Below are positions 52,845 to 61,703 of a stretch of DNA of 64,000 nt, one piece after another. The stretch is taken from contig NZ_CM001792.1 in assembly GCF_000340475.1 (NCBI RefSeq), positions 2,874,271-2,938,270 of the forward strand. The letters are read 5' to 3'. This stretch comes from Oceanobacillus kimchii X50 (GTDB taxonomy: Bacteria; Bacillota; Bacilli; Bacillales; Amphibacillaceae). The notes below the pieces were generated by a model, which did no database searches, was not told the origin of the DNA, and saw nothing but the letters and a program-made list of their open reading frames with translations. Position 1 is the stretch's first letter. Each line of letters begins with the position of its first letter. Position numbers and translations under genes: made by a program.

Positions 52845-53860
52845 TACAATTGCCTCCTATTGAATTCATACATTACTTTCACTGCATCTGTTTGCCTTGT
52901 TAATAACTCAAAGCCTTTCTCGGCTTCTTCTGGTTGTAGGACATGCGTTATTATTTCTTCATACTCCTTATGATCGCCTACTAAGTCAATCGCTATTTGA
53001 AAATCTTTATCTGTATATACTCGCACAAATTTAATAATTAATTCTTTAAACATTCCTTGTCTCATATCAAGAATGGGGGGTTGCTTATACATAGCTACAA
53101 CAATTATATTGCCCCTTACTTTTACAACATCTGTAATAGCTTCGACTACAGAAGGATGCCCCGCACAATCAAAGACATAATCTACACCAACATTACCGGT
53201 TTCTTCTAATATTTTTTCCGTTATACTATCAGATAATGGATCAATCGTTTGAAAACCAAGTTCTTTCGCCTTCTCTATACGTAATTTATTCGGTTCAACA
53301 ATTATTAACTTCTTTGCTCCATAAGATCTTAAAGTTAAAGCTACACAAAGACCTATGGTTCCTGCTCCGAATATTACTACACTATCACCAGATATATAAT
53401 TACCTTGTCTTATCGCATGCACAGCAACTGCAACAGGTTCAATTAGCGCACCTAATTTCATTGAAATGTTATCTTTCAACGGTACGATGCTATGTATAGG
53501 AACTTTCACATACTCCCCCATTCCACCATCACAATCAATACCAACTAGCTTTAAGTTCTCACATACATGGCTATAGCCATTTCGACATGGATGACATTCA
53601 CCACAGCGCAATAAAGGATTAACCGTTACCCTAGTTCCCTTCTTTAAAGTTGGGTGACCTTCTTCAATGGTACCCGAGAACTCATGTCCCATAACTAAAG
53701 GGGCTTCTGCACGTGGATGTACGCCTGCAAATATACTTAAATCACTTCCACAAATCCCAGCATATGAAGTTTTTATAATTGCCCAACCCTTGGTTAGAGT
53801 TGGGTTTTGATTTTTCTGAAATAAAATATTCTTTGGTCCAGCATAAATTACTGTATCCAT
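52844..53860 (-). CDS. zinc-dependent medium-chain dehydrogenase
   Basis: A 338-residue alcohol/polyol dehydrogenase of the MDR group. It has GICGSDLSIFAG near residue 36 (catalytic Cys), the GHEFSG zinc histidine near 58, a structural zinc cluster CGECHPCRNGYSHVC near 87-101, and VVIFGAGTIGLCVALTLRSYGAK near 162 for NAD(P). Relatives are L-threonine, sorbitol or L-galactonate dehydrogenases. In this operon it may oxidise or reduce a hexonate, for example L-gulonate/L-galactonate type. The substrate is inferred from the kdu and TRAP genes only. It lies between dctM and kduD. Confidence 0.87.
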   Translation of the reverse strand: MDTVIYAGPKNILFQKNQNPTLTKGWAIIKTSYAGICGSDLSIFAGVHPRAEAPLVMGHEFSGTIEEGHPTLKKGTRVTVNPLLRCGECHPCRNGYSHVCENLKLVGIDCDGGMGEYVKVPIHSIVPLKDNISMKLGALIEPVAVAVHAIRQGNYISGDSVVIFGAGTIGLCVALTLRSYGAKKLIIVEPNKLRIEKAKELGFQTIDPLSDSITEKILEETGNVGVDYVFDCAGHPSVVEAITDVVKVRGNIIVVAMYKQPPILDMRQGMFKELIIKFVRVYTDKDFQIAIDLVGDHKEYEEIITHVLQPEEAEKGFELLTRQTDAVKVMYEFNRRQL

Positions 53861-53907
53861 AACACATTTCCTTCCATCTGAATATTTAATTTTCTACAAT
53901 ATAATTT

Positions 53908-55215
53908 CTAATCTAATACCCCAAATAATTTAGGAATAGAAAGAGATATAGCTGGAACAAAAGTAACCAATAATAATAAGACAATCGTCACAAGAAAGAA
54001 TGGTGCTAATGGCTTAATAACATTTTCTATAGGTAATTTAGCAACTCTAGCTCCAACAAATAGAACTGGTCCAACAGGAGGAGTAATTGTTCCAATACTT
54101 AAATTTAGTACCATCATAATCCCAAAATGGATTGGATCCATTCCTAAATCTAATGCGATAGGTAAAAAAATGGGTGTAAAAATAAGTACTGCCGGTGTCG
54201 GATCCATAAAGGTACCAATTATAAGTAAAACGATATTCATGATTAATAAAATAATAATCATGTTATCCGAAATGGAAAGTAATAGATCTGCTATTAGTCC
54301 TGGAATGTTTGTAAAAGACATTACCCAAGACATAATGGTAGAAACACCTATTAAAAACACCACAATTGAAGTTGTTCTAGTAGCTTCTAATAAAATGTTT
54401 GGTAAATCTCTTATCTTAATTGACCGATAAACAAATGATAATAGTAAGGAATAAACTACTGCTATAGCCGATCCTTCCGTGGCTGTGAACACCCCGCCTA
54501 CTATACCTCCAATTACTATTACAATAAGCAAGAGGCTTGGTAACGCATCCAATATCACTAATAATTTTTGTTTCCAACTTATTTTTATTTGGCTTTTATA
54601 ACCTCTCTTCTTAGCAATAATGAGGGCTACAAGAATACAAGCAATCCCCCACAATAGTCCAGGTACGTATCCGGCTAAAAATAAAGCCGCTATAGAAGTA
54701 CCACCACTTACAAGTGAGAAGACAATCATTATATTGCTAGGTGGTATGAGCATACCTGTTGGGGCTGAGCCTATATTTACAGCTGCACTAAACTCTCTTT
54801 TATACCCTTCCTTTTCTTGTTGCTCTCCCATCGTACTTCCGACTGCAGCAGCTGCAGCTACAGCAGATCCACTAATAGAACCGAATAACATATTAGCTAA
54901 AATATTTGTATGCGCTAATGATCCAGGCATTTTTCCACTTAAAATTTTCGCACAATTGATTAATCTCGATGCTATGCCTCCATTATTCATAATTACTCCT
55001 GCTAACACAAAGAACGGGATTGCTAGCAACGTAAATGAATTAATACCAGTGAACATTCGTTGTGCCGATGTGAGAAGACCATTATCAAACTCTAGTATTG
55101 TAAACATAGCAAGAACAGAACTTACTCCTACACTAATTGCTATTGGTACCCCTATAATGAGTAGAAACACAATACCCACTAGGAGAATTAATCCTGCTTG
55201 AACAGCTATATCCAT
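53908..55215 (-). CDS. dctM: TRAP transporter large membrane subunit DctM
   Basis: A 435-residue DctM-type permease with about 12 membrane segments. It shows GVPIAISVGVSSVLAM near residue 23, FTLLAIPFFVLAGVIMNNGGIASRLI near 55, GSISGSAVAAAAAVGSTM near 110, APTGMLIPPSNIMIVFSLVSGGTSIAALF near 145 and FGIMMVLNLSIGTITPPVGPVLFVG near 370. With DctQ it couples sodium entry to import of organic acids. The kduI/kduD neighbours suggest uronates or their unsaturated oligomers. It starts at ATG after AAGGAG, 24 nt from dctQ. Confidence 0.93.
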   Translation of the reverse strand: MDIAVQAGLILLVGIVFLLIIGVPIAISVGVSSVLAMFTILEFDNGLLTSAQRMFTGINSFTLLAIPFFVLAGVIMNNGGIASRLINCAKILSGKMPGSLAHTNILANMLFGSISGSAVAAAAAVGSTMGEQQEKEGYKREFSAAVNIGSAPTGMLIPPSNIMIVFSLVSGGTSIAALFLAGYVPGLLWGIACILVALIIAKKRGYKSQIKISWKQKLLVILDALPSLLLIVIVIGGIVGGVFTATEGSAIAVVYSLLLSFVYRSIKIRDLPNILLEATRTTSIVVFLIGVSTIMSWVMSFTNIPGLIADLLLSISDNMIIILLIMNIVLLIIGTFMDPTPAVLIFTPIFLPIALDLGMDPIHFGIMMVLNLSIGTITPPVGPVLFVGARVAKLPIENVIKPLAPFFLVTIVLLLLVTFVPAISLSIPKLFGVLD

Positions 55216-55239
55216 ATAGTAATCTCCTTCCTATTAGAA

Positions 55240-55725
55240 CTAAAGCTGTTCTATGGTTTTGTTGTTCTTAATTATATTAGTGATATTATATATACAATAA
55301 AATACAATAAATAAACCACTAATCGGTATGCCTGCGTATAAATATCCTACCGGTATTTGTAGTGAAGCAGAAAGCTGATTCCATGCTACATCTACAGCTA
55401 AATATCCCCCTATCAGGAGTACAGTTAATGCAAATAGAATCGTGATAACTTCTATTAGAATCTCAATCATCAATTTAACCTTAGTCGGAAATTTATTCTT
55501 TATAAATTCAACAGCCATATGACCTCTTTCACCAAAGACAAATGCAGCACCAAATAAAACTAACCATACAAAACAATATTTTGCTAACTCTTCTGAGAAA
55601 ACACTAGGGTTATTCAAAATAAACCGAGTAAATACTTGCCAAGTAACTAGCAATACTAAAAAACCAAATAATCCAATGCAAATGACTGCAAGCGTTTTAT
55701 CTAAAGCTTTTTTTACTGCTTCCAT
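55240..55725 (-). CDS. dctQ: TRAP transporter small membrane subunit DctQ
   Basis: A 161-residue DctQ-type protein with four membrane segments and the family loop RFILNNPSVFSEELAKYCFVWLVLFGAAFVFGERGHMAVEF near residues 35-76. It binds DctM to make the membrane part of the transporter. I use the ATG at 55725, 8 nt from GGAG; two earlier start codons (55731, 55734) overlap that site. It lies 14 nt after dctP. Confidence 0.92.
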   Translation of the reverse strand: MEAVKKALDKTLAVICIGLFGFLVLLVTWQVFTRFILNNPSVFSEELAKYCFVWLVLFGAAFVFGERGHMAVEFIKNKFPTKVKLMIEILIEVITILFALTVLLIGGYLAVDVAWNQLSASLQIPVGYLYAGIPISGLFIVFYCIYNITNIIKNNKTIEQL

Positions 55726-55739
55726 ATACATCACTCCAT

Positions 55740-56759
55740 CTATTCAACTGCTGTTCTTACTTCCTCATATAACTCTTTAGCAGTTTCAGCAGTCAATTTT
55801 TCTTGGATTAAAGGCTCTACTTCTTTTTGAAAGACAGAAATATCTACATCGTTAAATTCAGAACCTTGTTCTTCCGCTTCTTTTTTAGCAGCTTGTACAT
55901 CCTCATCAAATTGATCTACTTCCATATCGATTGCTTTAGATAATTCTTCTCTAAATATTTCTTTGTGTTCATCACTCATCCCATTGAATAGATTTGAATT
56001 AATAATTAGATAATCTGGAACCATCAAGTGTTGCGTATAGCTATAGTAAGAGGCTACTTCTCCATGTTTCAGGTCATTATAGACTAGTTCGTTATTTTCT
56101 CCACCGTCTAGAACTCCTGATTGAATAGCTGTATACACTTCACCTTGCCCCATCGGAGTACCTACTCCTCCCATTAACTCCATCATTTTAACGTTTGTAT
56201 CACTTTCCATAACACGAATTTTTAATGCTTCCATATCTTCTGGCGTATGTATAGGCTGTTTATTATTATAAACATTACGTACTCCTCCATGAAAAGCACC
56301 TAAAACTGTCATACCGTCTTCCTCGACTGATTTATATAAGTCACCTACAATTTCCTGGTTGTTAACCACAGACATTTGATGTTCTACTGAATCAAATACA
56401 TATGGCAGATTAAATACGGAAAAATCCTCGTTAAAGTTTTCCATCAAACTTCCGCCGACAATGGACATGTCTATTGTCCCTGATTGAACAAGTTCAATTG
56501 TCTCTCTTTGGGCACCTAATAGCTCATTCGGAGAAACCTCCACTTCGTATTGACCATCCGTTAATTCATTTAACTTCTCGCCAAAAGCTTCCATCGCTTT
56601 AAATTGTGGGTGACTTTCAGGTTGATTAAATGCTACCTTTAATAATTTTGTGTCTCCACTTTCTCCATCTGCTGTTGCATCATCACTTCCACAAGCAGCT
56701 AGCATGATAGTAGAAGTTAGTAGAACTACCATTAAGAATGATTTTCTAAGTTTCCTCAT
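55740..56759 (-). CDS. dctP: TRAP transporter substrate-binding lipoprotein DctP
   Basis: A 339-residue extracellular binding protein. A signal peptide ends in the lipobox LAAC near residue 23 (SFLMVVLLTSTIMLAACGSDD). The mature part has VAFNQPESHPQF, the VSPNELLGAQRETIELVQSGTIDMSIVGG region near 75-103, LKIRVMESDTNVKMMELMGGVGTPMGQGEVYTAIQSGVLDGGENN near 175-215, the usual carboxylate-binding Arg stretch (KIRVMES), and a helical end. Its start overlaps the stop of the hydroxyacid dehydrogenase (ATGA). The ligand is likely a hexuronate or related sugar acid. Confidence 0.93.
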   Translation of the reverse strand: MRKLRKSFLMVVLLTSTIMLAACGSDDATADGESGDTKLLKVAFNQPESHPQFKAMEAFGEKLNELTDGQYEVEVSPNELLGAQRETIELVQSGTIDMSIVGGSLMENFNEDFSVFNLPYVFDSVEHQMSVVNNQEIVGDLYKSVEEDGMTVLGAFHGGVRNVYNNKQPIHTPEDMEALKIRVMESDTNVKMMELMGGVGTPMGQGEVYTAIQSGVLDGGENNELVYNDLKHGEVASYYSYTQHLMVPDYLIINSNLFNGMSDEHKEIFREELSKAIDMEVDQFDEDVQAAKKEAEEQGSEFNDVDISVFQKEVEPLIQEKLTAETAKELYEEVRTAVE

Positions 56760-57745
56760 TGAATACTCTCCTTTTCGTTTTTGAAATTAATTGGGTAATG
56801 TACTTGATCTCCATTCATATATCGAATAGATTCCTCTGCAACTTTTCTTTTTAGTTCTAATGCTGCTTGCTCTGAATACCATCCCATATGAGGTGTACAA
56901 ATAAAATTATCATGTTCTAGTAACGCTGATTCTGGTTGTAGTGGTTCGTTCTCCGCAACATCTACTGCGGCCCCAGCGATCCAATGATTAGTTAATGCCT
57001 TGTTTAGAGCTTTTTCATTAATAATTCCACCTCTAGAGACGTTGATTAAATAGGCTGTTGGCTTCATTTTAAGTAACTCTTTTTCATCTATTAGATTGCG
57101 TGCTTTATCTAAAGGACAGTGGATTGAAACAACATCGGCTTGCTCTAATAGTTCATCTAATGACAAGAATTCATCAATATATTCGGGTGATTTTTTAGAT
57201 TTATTGTCTAAATACTTCGTATCGTAAGCCACGACTCTGCAACCTAAAGATTTTACTTTCTTTGCAAAAGAACTACCGATTCTACCAACTCCGATAACCC
57301 CTACTGTTTGTTCACTATGCCGGTATAGAGGCACACTTTTTTGATAATCCCAAATCCCCTTACGAACATAACTATTCATTAGAGATATACTTCTAGTAAA
57401 ATTCAACATCATCGCTAATGCTTGATCAGCTACTTCATTCATTCCATAATCCGGAACATTACATACCTGAACACCATGTTCAGTTGCTGCATCTGTATCA
57501 ACGTTATCCACACCAACACCATATCGGACAACTAGTTTTAGATCAGGTAAGTTTTCTATAACTCTCCTTGTGATTGGTGCATACTGATTAATAAATACTT
57601 CATAACCCTTACCTTTTGAAATTAAATCGTCTTCTGTATTACACTGTTCCAATTCAAAAGAAATCCCTTCTTTTTCGAGTGTTTCTTTTTCAACATCTAC
57701 ATTTCCATGATCGCAATCAGTTATTAAAACCTTCTTCTTTAACAT
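56756..57745 (-). CDS. D-isomer-specific 2-hydroxyacid dehydrogenase
   Basis: A 329-residue NAD-dependent dehydrogenase. The pattern VVRYGVGVDNVD near residue 72, VGVIGVGRIGSSFAKKVKSLG near 147 (Rossmann loop), ADVVSIHCPLDKARN near 203, NVSRGGIINEKAL near 232 with catalytic Arg, and the Glu/His pair in AVDVAENEP and CTPHMGWYSEQA is complete. It resembles phosphoglycerate dehydrogenase and CtBP-like enzymes. It is first in the operon before the TRAP genes and could reduce a 2-keto sugar acid, but the substrate cannot be told from sequence. GAGGAGAG lies before the ATG. Confidence 0.88.
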   Translation of the reverse strand: MLKKKVLITDCDHGNVDVEKETLEKEGISFELEQCNTEDDLISKGKGYEVFINQYAPITRRVIENLPDLKLVVRYGVGVDNVDTDAATEHGVQVCNVPDYGMNEVADQALAMMLNFTRSISLMNSYVRKGIWDYQKSVPLYRHSEQTVGVIGVGRIGSSFAKKVKSLGCRVVAYDTKYLDNKSKKSPEYIDEFLSLDELLEQADVVSIHCPLDKARNLIDEKELLKMKPTAYLINVSRGGIINEKALNKALTNHWIAGAAVDVAENEPLQPESALLEHDNFICTPHMGWYSEQAALELKRKVAEESIRYMNGDQVHYPINFKNEKESIQ

Positions 57746-57844
57746 AAAATTACTCTCCTCTCTTTACTTATCAGAGAATCTAATGTAAGCGATACCATTA
57801 AAGTATAAAACTTACTTATTAAAACCTCCTTATCTTTCTTTTTG

Positions 57845-57859
57845 TTCCGTAATACGGAA
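57845..57859. promoter_or_regulatory. IclR-type operator
   Basis: TTCCGTAATACGGAA is a palindrome with one central mismatch, of the size and form of IclR/KdgR operators. It lies about 10-25 nt downstream of the predicted start of the hexuronate operon, so binding would repress it. Confidence 0.6.
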
Positions 57860-57875
57860 TCAAGTTCCACAAATA

Positions 57876-57904
57876 ATTATAACAAGCGCTTACATTTTTA
57901 ACAA
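57876..57904 (-). promoter_or_regulatory. hexuronate operon promoter with cre site
   Basis: On the minus strand: TTGTTA (57899-57904), 17 nt, TATAAT (57876-57881). A cre-like TGTAAGCGCTTGTT (57881-57894, minus strand) lies inside the spacer and fits the CcpA consensus except at the last two positions. Confidence 0.6.
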
Positions 57905-58023
57905 TACAAAAATTAAAAATAAATTGAATATTTAACTTACTAATCGAAACTCAATTTACAAAAGATAATTTATCCTCTACTATTAAGTGGTAGCAATATC
58001 TTTAAGAAAAGGGTGAGAACAAT

Positions 58024-58797
58024 ATGTCAAACGTTCAATCTATTGAACGTGCTTTTACAATTTTAAAGGTACTTTCAAATAATCCCGATGGTTTAAGAAT
58101 AACTGTATTGGCTGAAAATTCTAGCTTAACAAAAAGTACAACACATAGAATTACTTCAACACTTGTAAATTTAGGTTATGTTCAACAAGATCCTGAAACT
58201 GAAAAATATATGCTTGGTAATCAATTAATAAAATTAACAAGTGTGATGTTAAACAACATGGATGTAATTAAGGTTGCAGAACCCTACCTTGTTAATTTAT
58301 CTAGAGATGTTAATGAAACGGTTCATTTATGTGTGGAAAATAATGGGGAAGTCCTTTATGTAGATAAAAAAGAAAAGAATCAGAACATCAGGATGTATTC
58401 TACAATCGGAAGTCGGGCTCCCCTCTATTGTACTGCTGTTGGTAAAGTTCTTCTTTCTGGCATGAATCCAATTTATTTTGAAGAAGTTATTAATAACATG
58501 ACTTTTGAATTACGGACTGCACTAACCATTACCTCACAAGAGAAGCTTAGGAAGGAAATAGAAAAAGTAAAAGTACAAGGATATGCATTGGACAATGTTG
58601 AAAATGAAGAAGGAATTCGCTGTATAGCTTCACCTATTTATGATTACAAAGGTAATATAATAGCAAGTTTTAGTATATCAGGTCCTACTAATAGAGTGTC
58701 GCTTGATAGAGTAAATACTGAATTAGTAAAAAAAGTTAATATGACTTCTAAGTTAATTTCTGAACAATTTGGATACATAAAAAAAGAAAGTATTTAG
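58024..58797 (+). CDS. IclR family regulator (KdgR-like)
   Basis: A 257-residue IclR-type regulator. The winged helix-turn-helix covers residues 3-60 (QSIERAFTILKVLSNNPDGLRITVLAENSSLTKSTTHRITSTLVNLGYV). The effector domain follows, with GSRAPLYCTAVGKVLLSGM near 137, NVEENEEGIRCIASPIYD-like sequence near 198 and FSISGPTNRV near 220. It is divergent from the kdu/TRAP operon and a palindrome lies between, so it probably represses that operon and responds to 2-keto-3-deoxygluconate or a related acid, as KdgR does. GGGTGAG precedes the ATG. Confidence 0.9.
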   Translation: MSNVQSIERAFTILKVLSNNPDGLRITVLAENSSLTKSTTHRITSTLVNLGYVQQDPETEKYMLGNQLIKLTSVMLNNMDVIKVAEPYLVNLSRDVNETVHLCVENNGEVLYVDKKEKNQNIRMYSTIGSRAPLYCTAVGKVLLSGMNPIYFEEVINNMTFELRTALTITSQEKLRKEIEKVKVQGYALDNVENEEGIRCIASPIYDYKGNIIASFSISGPTNRVSLDRVNTELVKKVNMTSKLISEQFGYIKKESI

Positions 58798-58906
58798 TTC
58801 CACCTATCTTTATAACAAAATTAATTAGAGATCGGCAATAAACGACCAAATTGCTATAAAGGAATATGATGTTTTTTTGAATTGTACTTTTTTCTTATAT
58901 GAAATA

Positions 58907-58940
58907 CAAAAAAGGAAGCCCTTAACAGCTTCCTTTTTCA
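58907..58940. terminator. bidirectional intrinsic terminator
   Basis: AAAAAGGAAGC (58909-58919) pairs perfectly with GCTTCCTTTTT (58928-58938). It separates the IclR gene from the convergent SDR gene. Confidence 0.88.
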
Positions 58941-58969
58941 TATATACATCTAATTCTGTTAACGATTCA

Positions 58970-59725
58970 TCAACCAAGATACGGAAATTTATTATCCGTT
59001 AACTCAAATGAGTAATCTTCCGAGACAACAGATCCTACGATTTTGTCACTATCATATAGTTGAAGCAAAAAATCAGCCATTTCTTCACTGGTATGATATT
59101 TATCAAATGCCTGGTCCATATCAAAATCTTTATCGCTATTAGCAATTTTGGCAAATTCAGATTCTGTTGCGGCAGGAGCTAATACTTTAGCTTGCATTTT
59201 CGCACCATTTTCTCTTAACTCAAGGGCAAGGTTTTCCGTAAAGGAACTAACGTAAAATTTCGTAGCACTATATATGACCGCAGTTGGAGCCATATTATAA
59301 CCCGCTGTTGAGGAAATGTTAATTAATTGCGTTCCTTCTACATTAGCATAATCTTGAACATAAAGAGTAGATAGTATCGTTAACGCTTCGATATTCAAGT
59401 GAAGCATATTTTGTGCTCGTTCGATATTTTCATCTTTCATCAGTGTATGAATACCAAACCCAGCATTATTAATCCATGTTTCAATGTGGTATTGCTTTAA
59501 GGATTTATATAGCTGAATAACTTCCGTTGCATTAGATAAGTCAGCGACTTTAATCACTACATCGACTTCAGGATGATCCTCCAAAATTTCATCCTTTAAT
59601 TGATGTAATAACGTTTCACGGCGGGCTATAATGATTATATTTTTTCCTCGGTTTGCAAATTTTTTGGCAGCTGCATAACCAATTCCTGAACTTGCTCCCG
59701 TTATGGCTGTATATTTTTGCTTAAT
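58970..59725 (-). CDS. short-chain dehydrogenase/reductase with apparent AUU start
   Basis: A 251-residue classical SDR when read from an ATT at 59725. Its N-terminus then gives KQKYTAITGASSGIGYAAAKKFA with the TGASSGIG cofactor loop, followed by NNAGFGIH near residue 88 and the catalytic YSATKFYVS near 154. No ATG, GTG or TTG occurs in frame before this loop; the first usable TTG (59584) would delete it. AAGGAGG lies 8 nt before the ATT, so translation probably starts at AUU, or the start codon has been lost by mutation. The gene stands alone, convergent with the IclR regulator. Substrate unknown; the type resembles Bacillus YqjQ. Confidence 0.8.
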   Translation of the reverse strand: MKQKYTAITGASSGIGYAAAKKFANRGKNIIIIARRETLLHQLKDEILEDHPEVDVVIKVADLSNATEVIQLYKSLKQYHIETWINNAGFGIHTLMKDENIERAQNMLHLNIEALTILSTLYVQDYANVEGTQLINISSTAGYNMAPTAVIYSATKFYVSSFTENLALELRENGAKMQAKVLAPAATESEFAKIANSDKDFDMDQAFDKYHTSEEMADFLLQLYDSDKIVGSVVSEDYSFELTDNKFPYLG

Positions 59726-59942
59726 AATAAATTCCTCCTTAAACCTTACTCACCTTTTCATTGTACCCGCGATGTATTTTTATTAACCTTTTTCGGTACC
59801 AAAGAACTGAAAACAAAAATTGTTTCATAGAATATAACCAGCATTTTTTTAGAGACATAAGAATTTCATTAAATGTCTAAGGCAGGATTCTCCAATAGGT
59901 TGCATACCAAATAGTTATTTTCCTTTTGTCCACTATATGAAG

Positions 59943-59980
59943 GCAACTAAAAAAAGCCTTTCCCAAAAAATGAGAAAGAC
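59943..59980 (-). terminator. terminator of the lia operon
   Basis: On the minus strand GTCTTTCTC pairs with GGGAAAGGC (two G-U pairs) and runs into TTTTTTT. It follows liaR. The rest of the gap 59726-60025 shows nothing else. Confidence 0.75.
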
Positions 59981-60025
59981 CTTAAAAATACGTATTCACA
60001 ACTAACTTGAAGCTAAGGAATTATC

Positions 60026-60658
60026 CTACTCTACCAACTTATTCTGAAATGCATAAATTACAGCCTGCGTACGATCATGCACCTCTAACTTCCCTAAAAT
60101 ATTGCTCACATGTACTTTTACTGTTTTTAAAGCAATATACAATTCATTAGCAATTTCTTGATTCGACTTCCCTTTTGCCATCAATAATAAAATTTCTTTT
60201 TCTCGTTCAGTTAATTGCTCGTGAAGTGCGGTATCCTGACCAGCACGCATACGATTCATGATTTTTCCAGTCACTTCTGGCTCTAAAATGGACTGTCCCT
60301 CATACGTCGAACGAATGGCTTTCGCAATTTCACTTGCTTTCGATGTTTTTAACATATAGCTTGTCGCTCCAGCTTCTAACGCAGGATATACTTTCTCATC
60401 ATCTAAGAAACTCGTTACTATGATGATTTTTGCTTCTGGCCACGCCTCGATTATCTTTTTCGTTGCTTGAATTCCATCCATTTCTTTCATGACAAGATCC
60501 ATTAAAATAATGTCTGGGCGTAAATCTAATGCAAGGTCTACAGCCTGCGTACCATCATCTGCCTCTGCTATTACATCAATATCAGGTTGTGAAGAAAGAT
60601 ATGCAGATACGCCAATTCGTACCATTTCATGATCATCGACAAATAAAACTTTAATCAT
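60026..60658 (-). CDS. liaR: LiaR-type response regulator (NarL family)
   Basis: A 210-residue response regulator for cell-envelope stress. The receiver domain (residues 1-120) has VDDHE, the phosphoacceptor Asp in IILMDLVMKEMDG near 54 and the conserved Lys in YMLKTSKA near 105. The LuxR-type helix-turn-helix (residues 145-205) reads LTEREKEILLLMAKGKSNQEIANELYIALKTVKVHVSNIL. It overlaps liaS by 8 nt. In relatives phosphorylated LiaR activates liaIH and its own operon. Confidence 0.93.
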   Translation of the reverse strand: MIKVLFVDDHEMVRIGVSAYLSSQPDIDVIAEADDGTQAVDLALDLRPDIILMDLVMKEMDGIQATKKIIEAWPEAKIIIVTSFLDDEKVYPALEAGATSYMLKTSKASEIAKAIRSTYEGQSILEPEVTGKIMNRMRAGQDTALHEQLTEREKEILLLMAKGKSNQEIANELYIALKTVKVHVSNILGKLEVHDRTQAVIYAFQNKLVE

Positions 60659-61703
60659 TGGATGTATCTTCCTTTCTTAAGATAGGTACTTTTACTTCCA
60701 ATCGTGTTCCTTCATTCGGTACGCTTATTATCTTGAATGTACCGCCAACTTCGTACGCGCGTTCACGCATATTCTGCATACCATAAGAGCTTGTTTTGAC
60801 ATCTTCTGCTTGAAATCCAATACCGTCATCCGACACACGTAAAATAATATTTTGGTCTCGCTCAATTAAGAGAACCTGTAACGTAGTTGCTTTCGCATGG
60901 CGTAACGTATTTGAGATAGACTCCTGGAAAATACGAAATAGCTGATCTTCTACTCCTTTATCTGTGTTAAAATCCTCTAGTTTTGCATCAATTTCTAATG
61001 GAACTTTTTGCGTTAATTCATGTAGGAGCTCCTCGACTCCCTCTTGCAATGACTTTCCTTTTAAAGCTACGGGTCGTAAATGCAATAATAATGCCCGCAT
61101 TTCGAGTTGTGATTGGTGGATCATTTTTTCTACCATATTTAACTGTTTATTTAAGTTTTCATCTTCAGAAGTTCCCGCTTCATTAATTGCTGACATCATC
61201 ATCGAAGCAGCAAAAAGCTGTTGACTTACAGAATCATGTAATTCTCTTGCAAGTCGATTTCTTTCCTGAACTACCACTTCCTGCAAGCTTTGTTCACGTT
61301 CATTTGCTCTTTCGGTCGCAATCCGTTGCGCATGTTCTGTTTGGACTCTTAATTTATCTTGAAGCTGGTTCATGCGGTTCGAAATAGTATCCATTTCTTT
61401 CGGAATTTCTTCTTTTTCAGGATGTCTGTCTCCTTGAATTATTCCGTTTAACATTTTTTCAATTTGCTTCAGGTTCTCTTTCCAATACCAGCCAATAATC
61501 GTACCAATGACCGTACCGAAGATAATCGTTAAAGCTACTAATGTTAATAAGAAAGATACATCTCCTATTTTCGCTTCCCATAATGCACTCCATCCGATGG
61601 AATCGTTTAAGGAAAAGGTTAAAAAAGTCATGACCACAAATGTAAACCCTAAGAAAAAACTACAAGCAATTGACAAGAGGACATATCGCATAATCGTCTT
61701 CAT
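60651..61703 (-). CDS. liaS: LiaS sensor histidine kinase
   Basis: A 350-residue kinase of the intramembrane-sensing type: two membrane helices (about residues 8-30 and 47-67) with almost no external domain, a HAMP-like segment, and a HisKA_3 dimerisation domain with the phospho-His in ERNRLARELHDSVSQQLFAASMM near 150. The ATPase domain has ISNTLRHAKA near 275 and VSDDGIGF near 298. It overlaps liaF by ATGA and liaR by 8 nt. In Bacillus it responds to lipid II-binding antibiotics and is restrained by LiaF. Confidence 0.93.
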   Translation of the reverse strand: MKTIMRYVLLSIACSFFLGFTFVVMTFLTFSLNDSIGWSALWEAKIGDVSFLLTLVALTIIFGTVIGTIIGWYWKENLKQIEKMLNGIIQGDRHPEKEEIPKEMDTISNRMNQLQDKLRVQTEHAQRIATERANEREQSLQEVVVQERNRLARELHDSVSQQLFAASMMMSAINEAGTSEDENLNKQLNMVEKMIHQSQLEMRALLLHLRPVALKGKSLQEGVEELLHELTQKVPLEIDAKLEDFNTDKGVEDQLFRIFQESISNTLRHAKATTLQVLLIERDQNIILRVSDDGIGFQAEDVKTSSYGMQNMRERAYEVGGTFKIISVPNEGTRLEVKVPILRKEDTSND

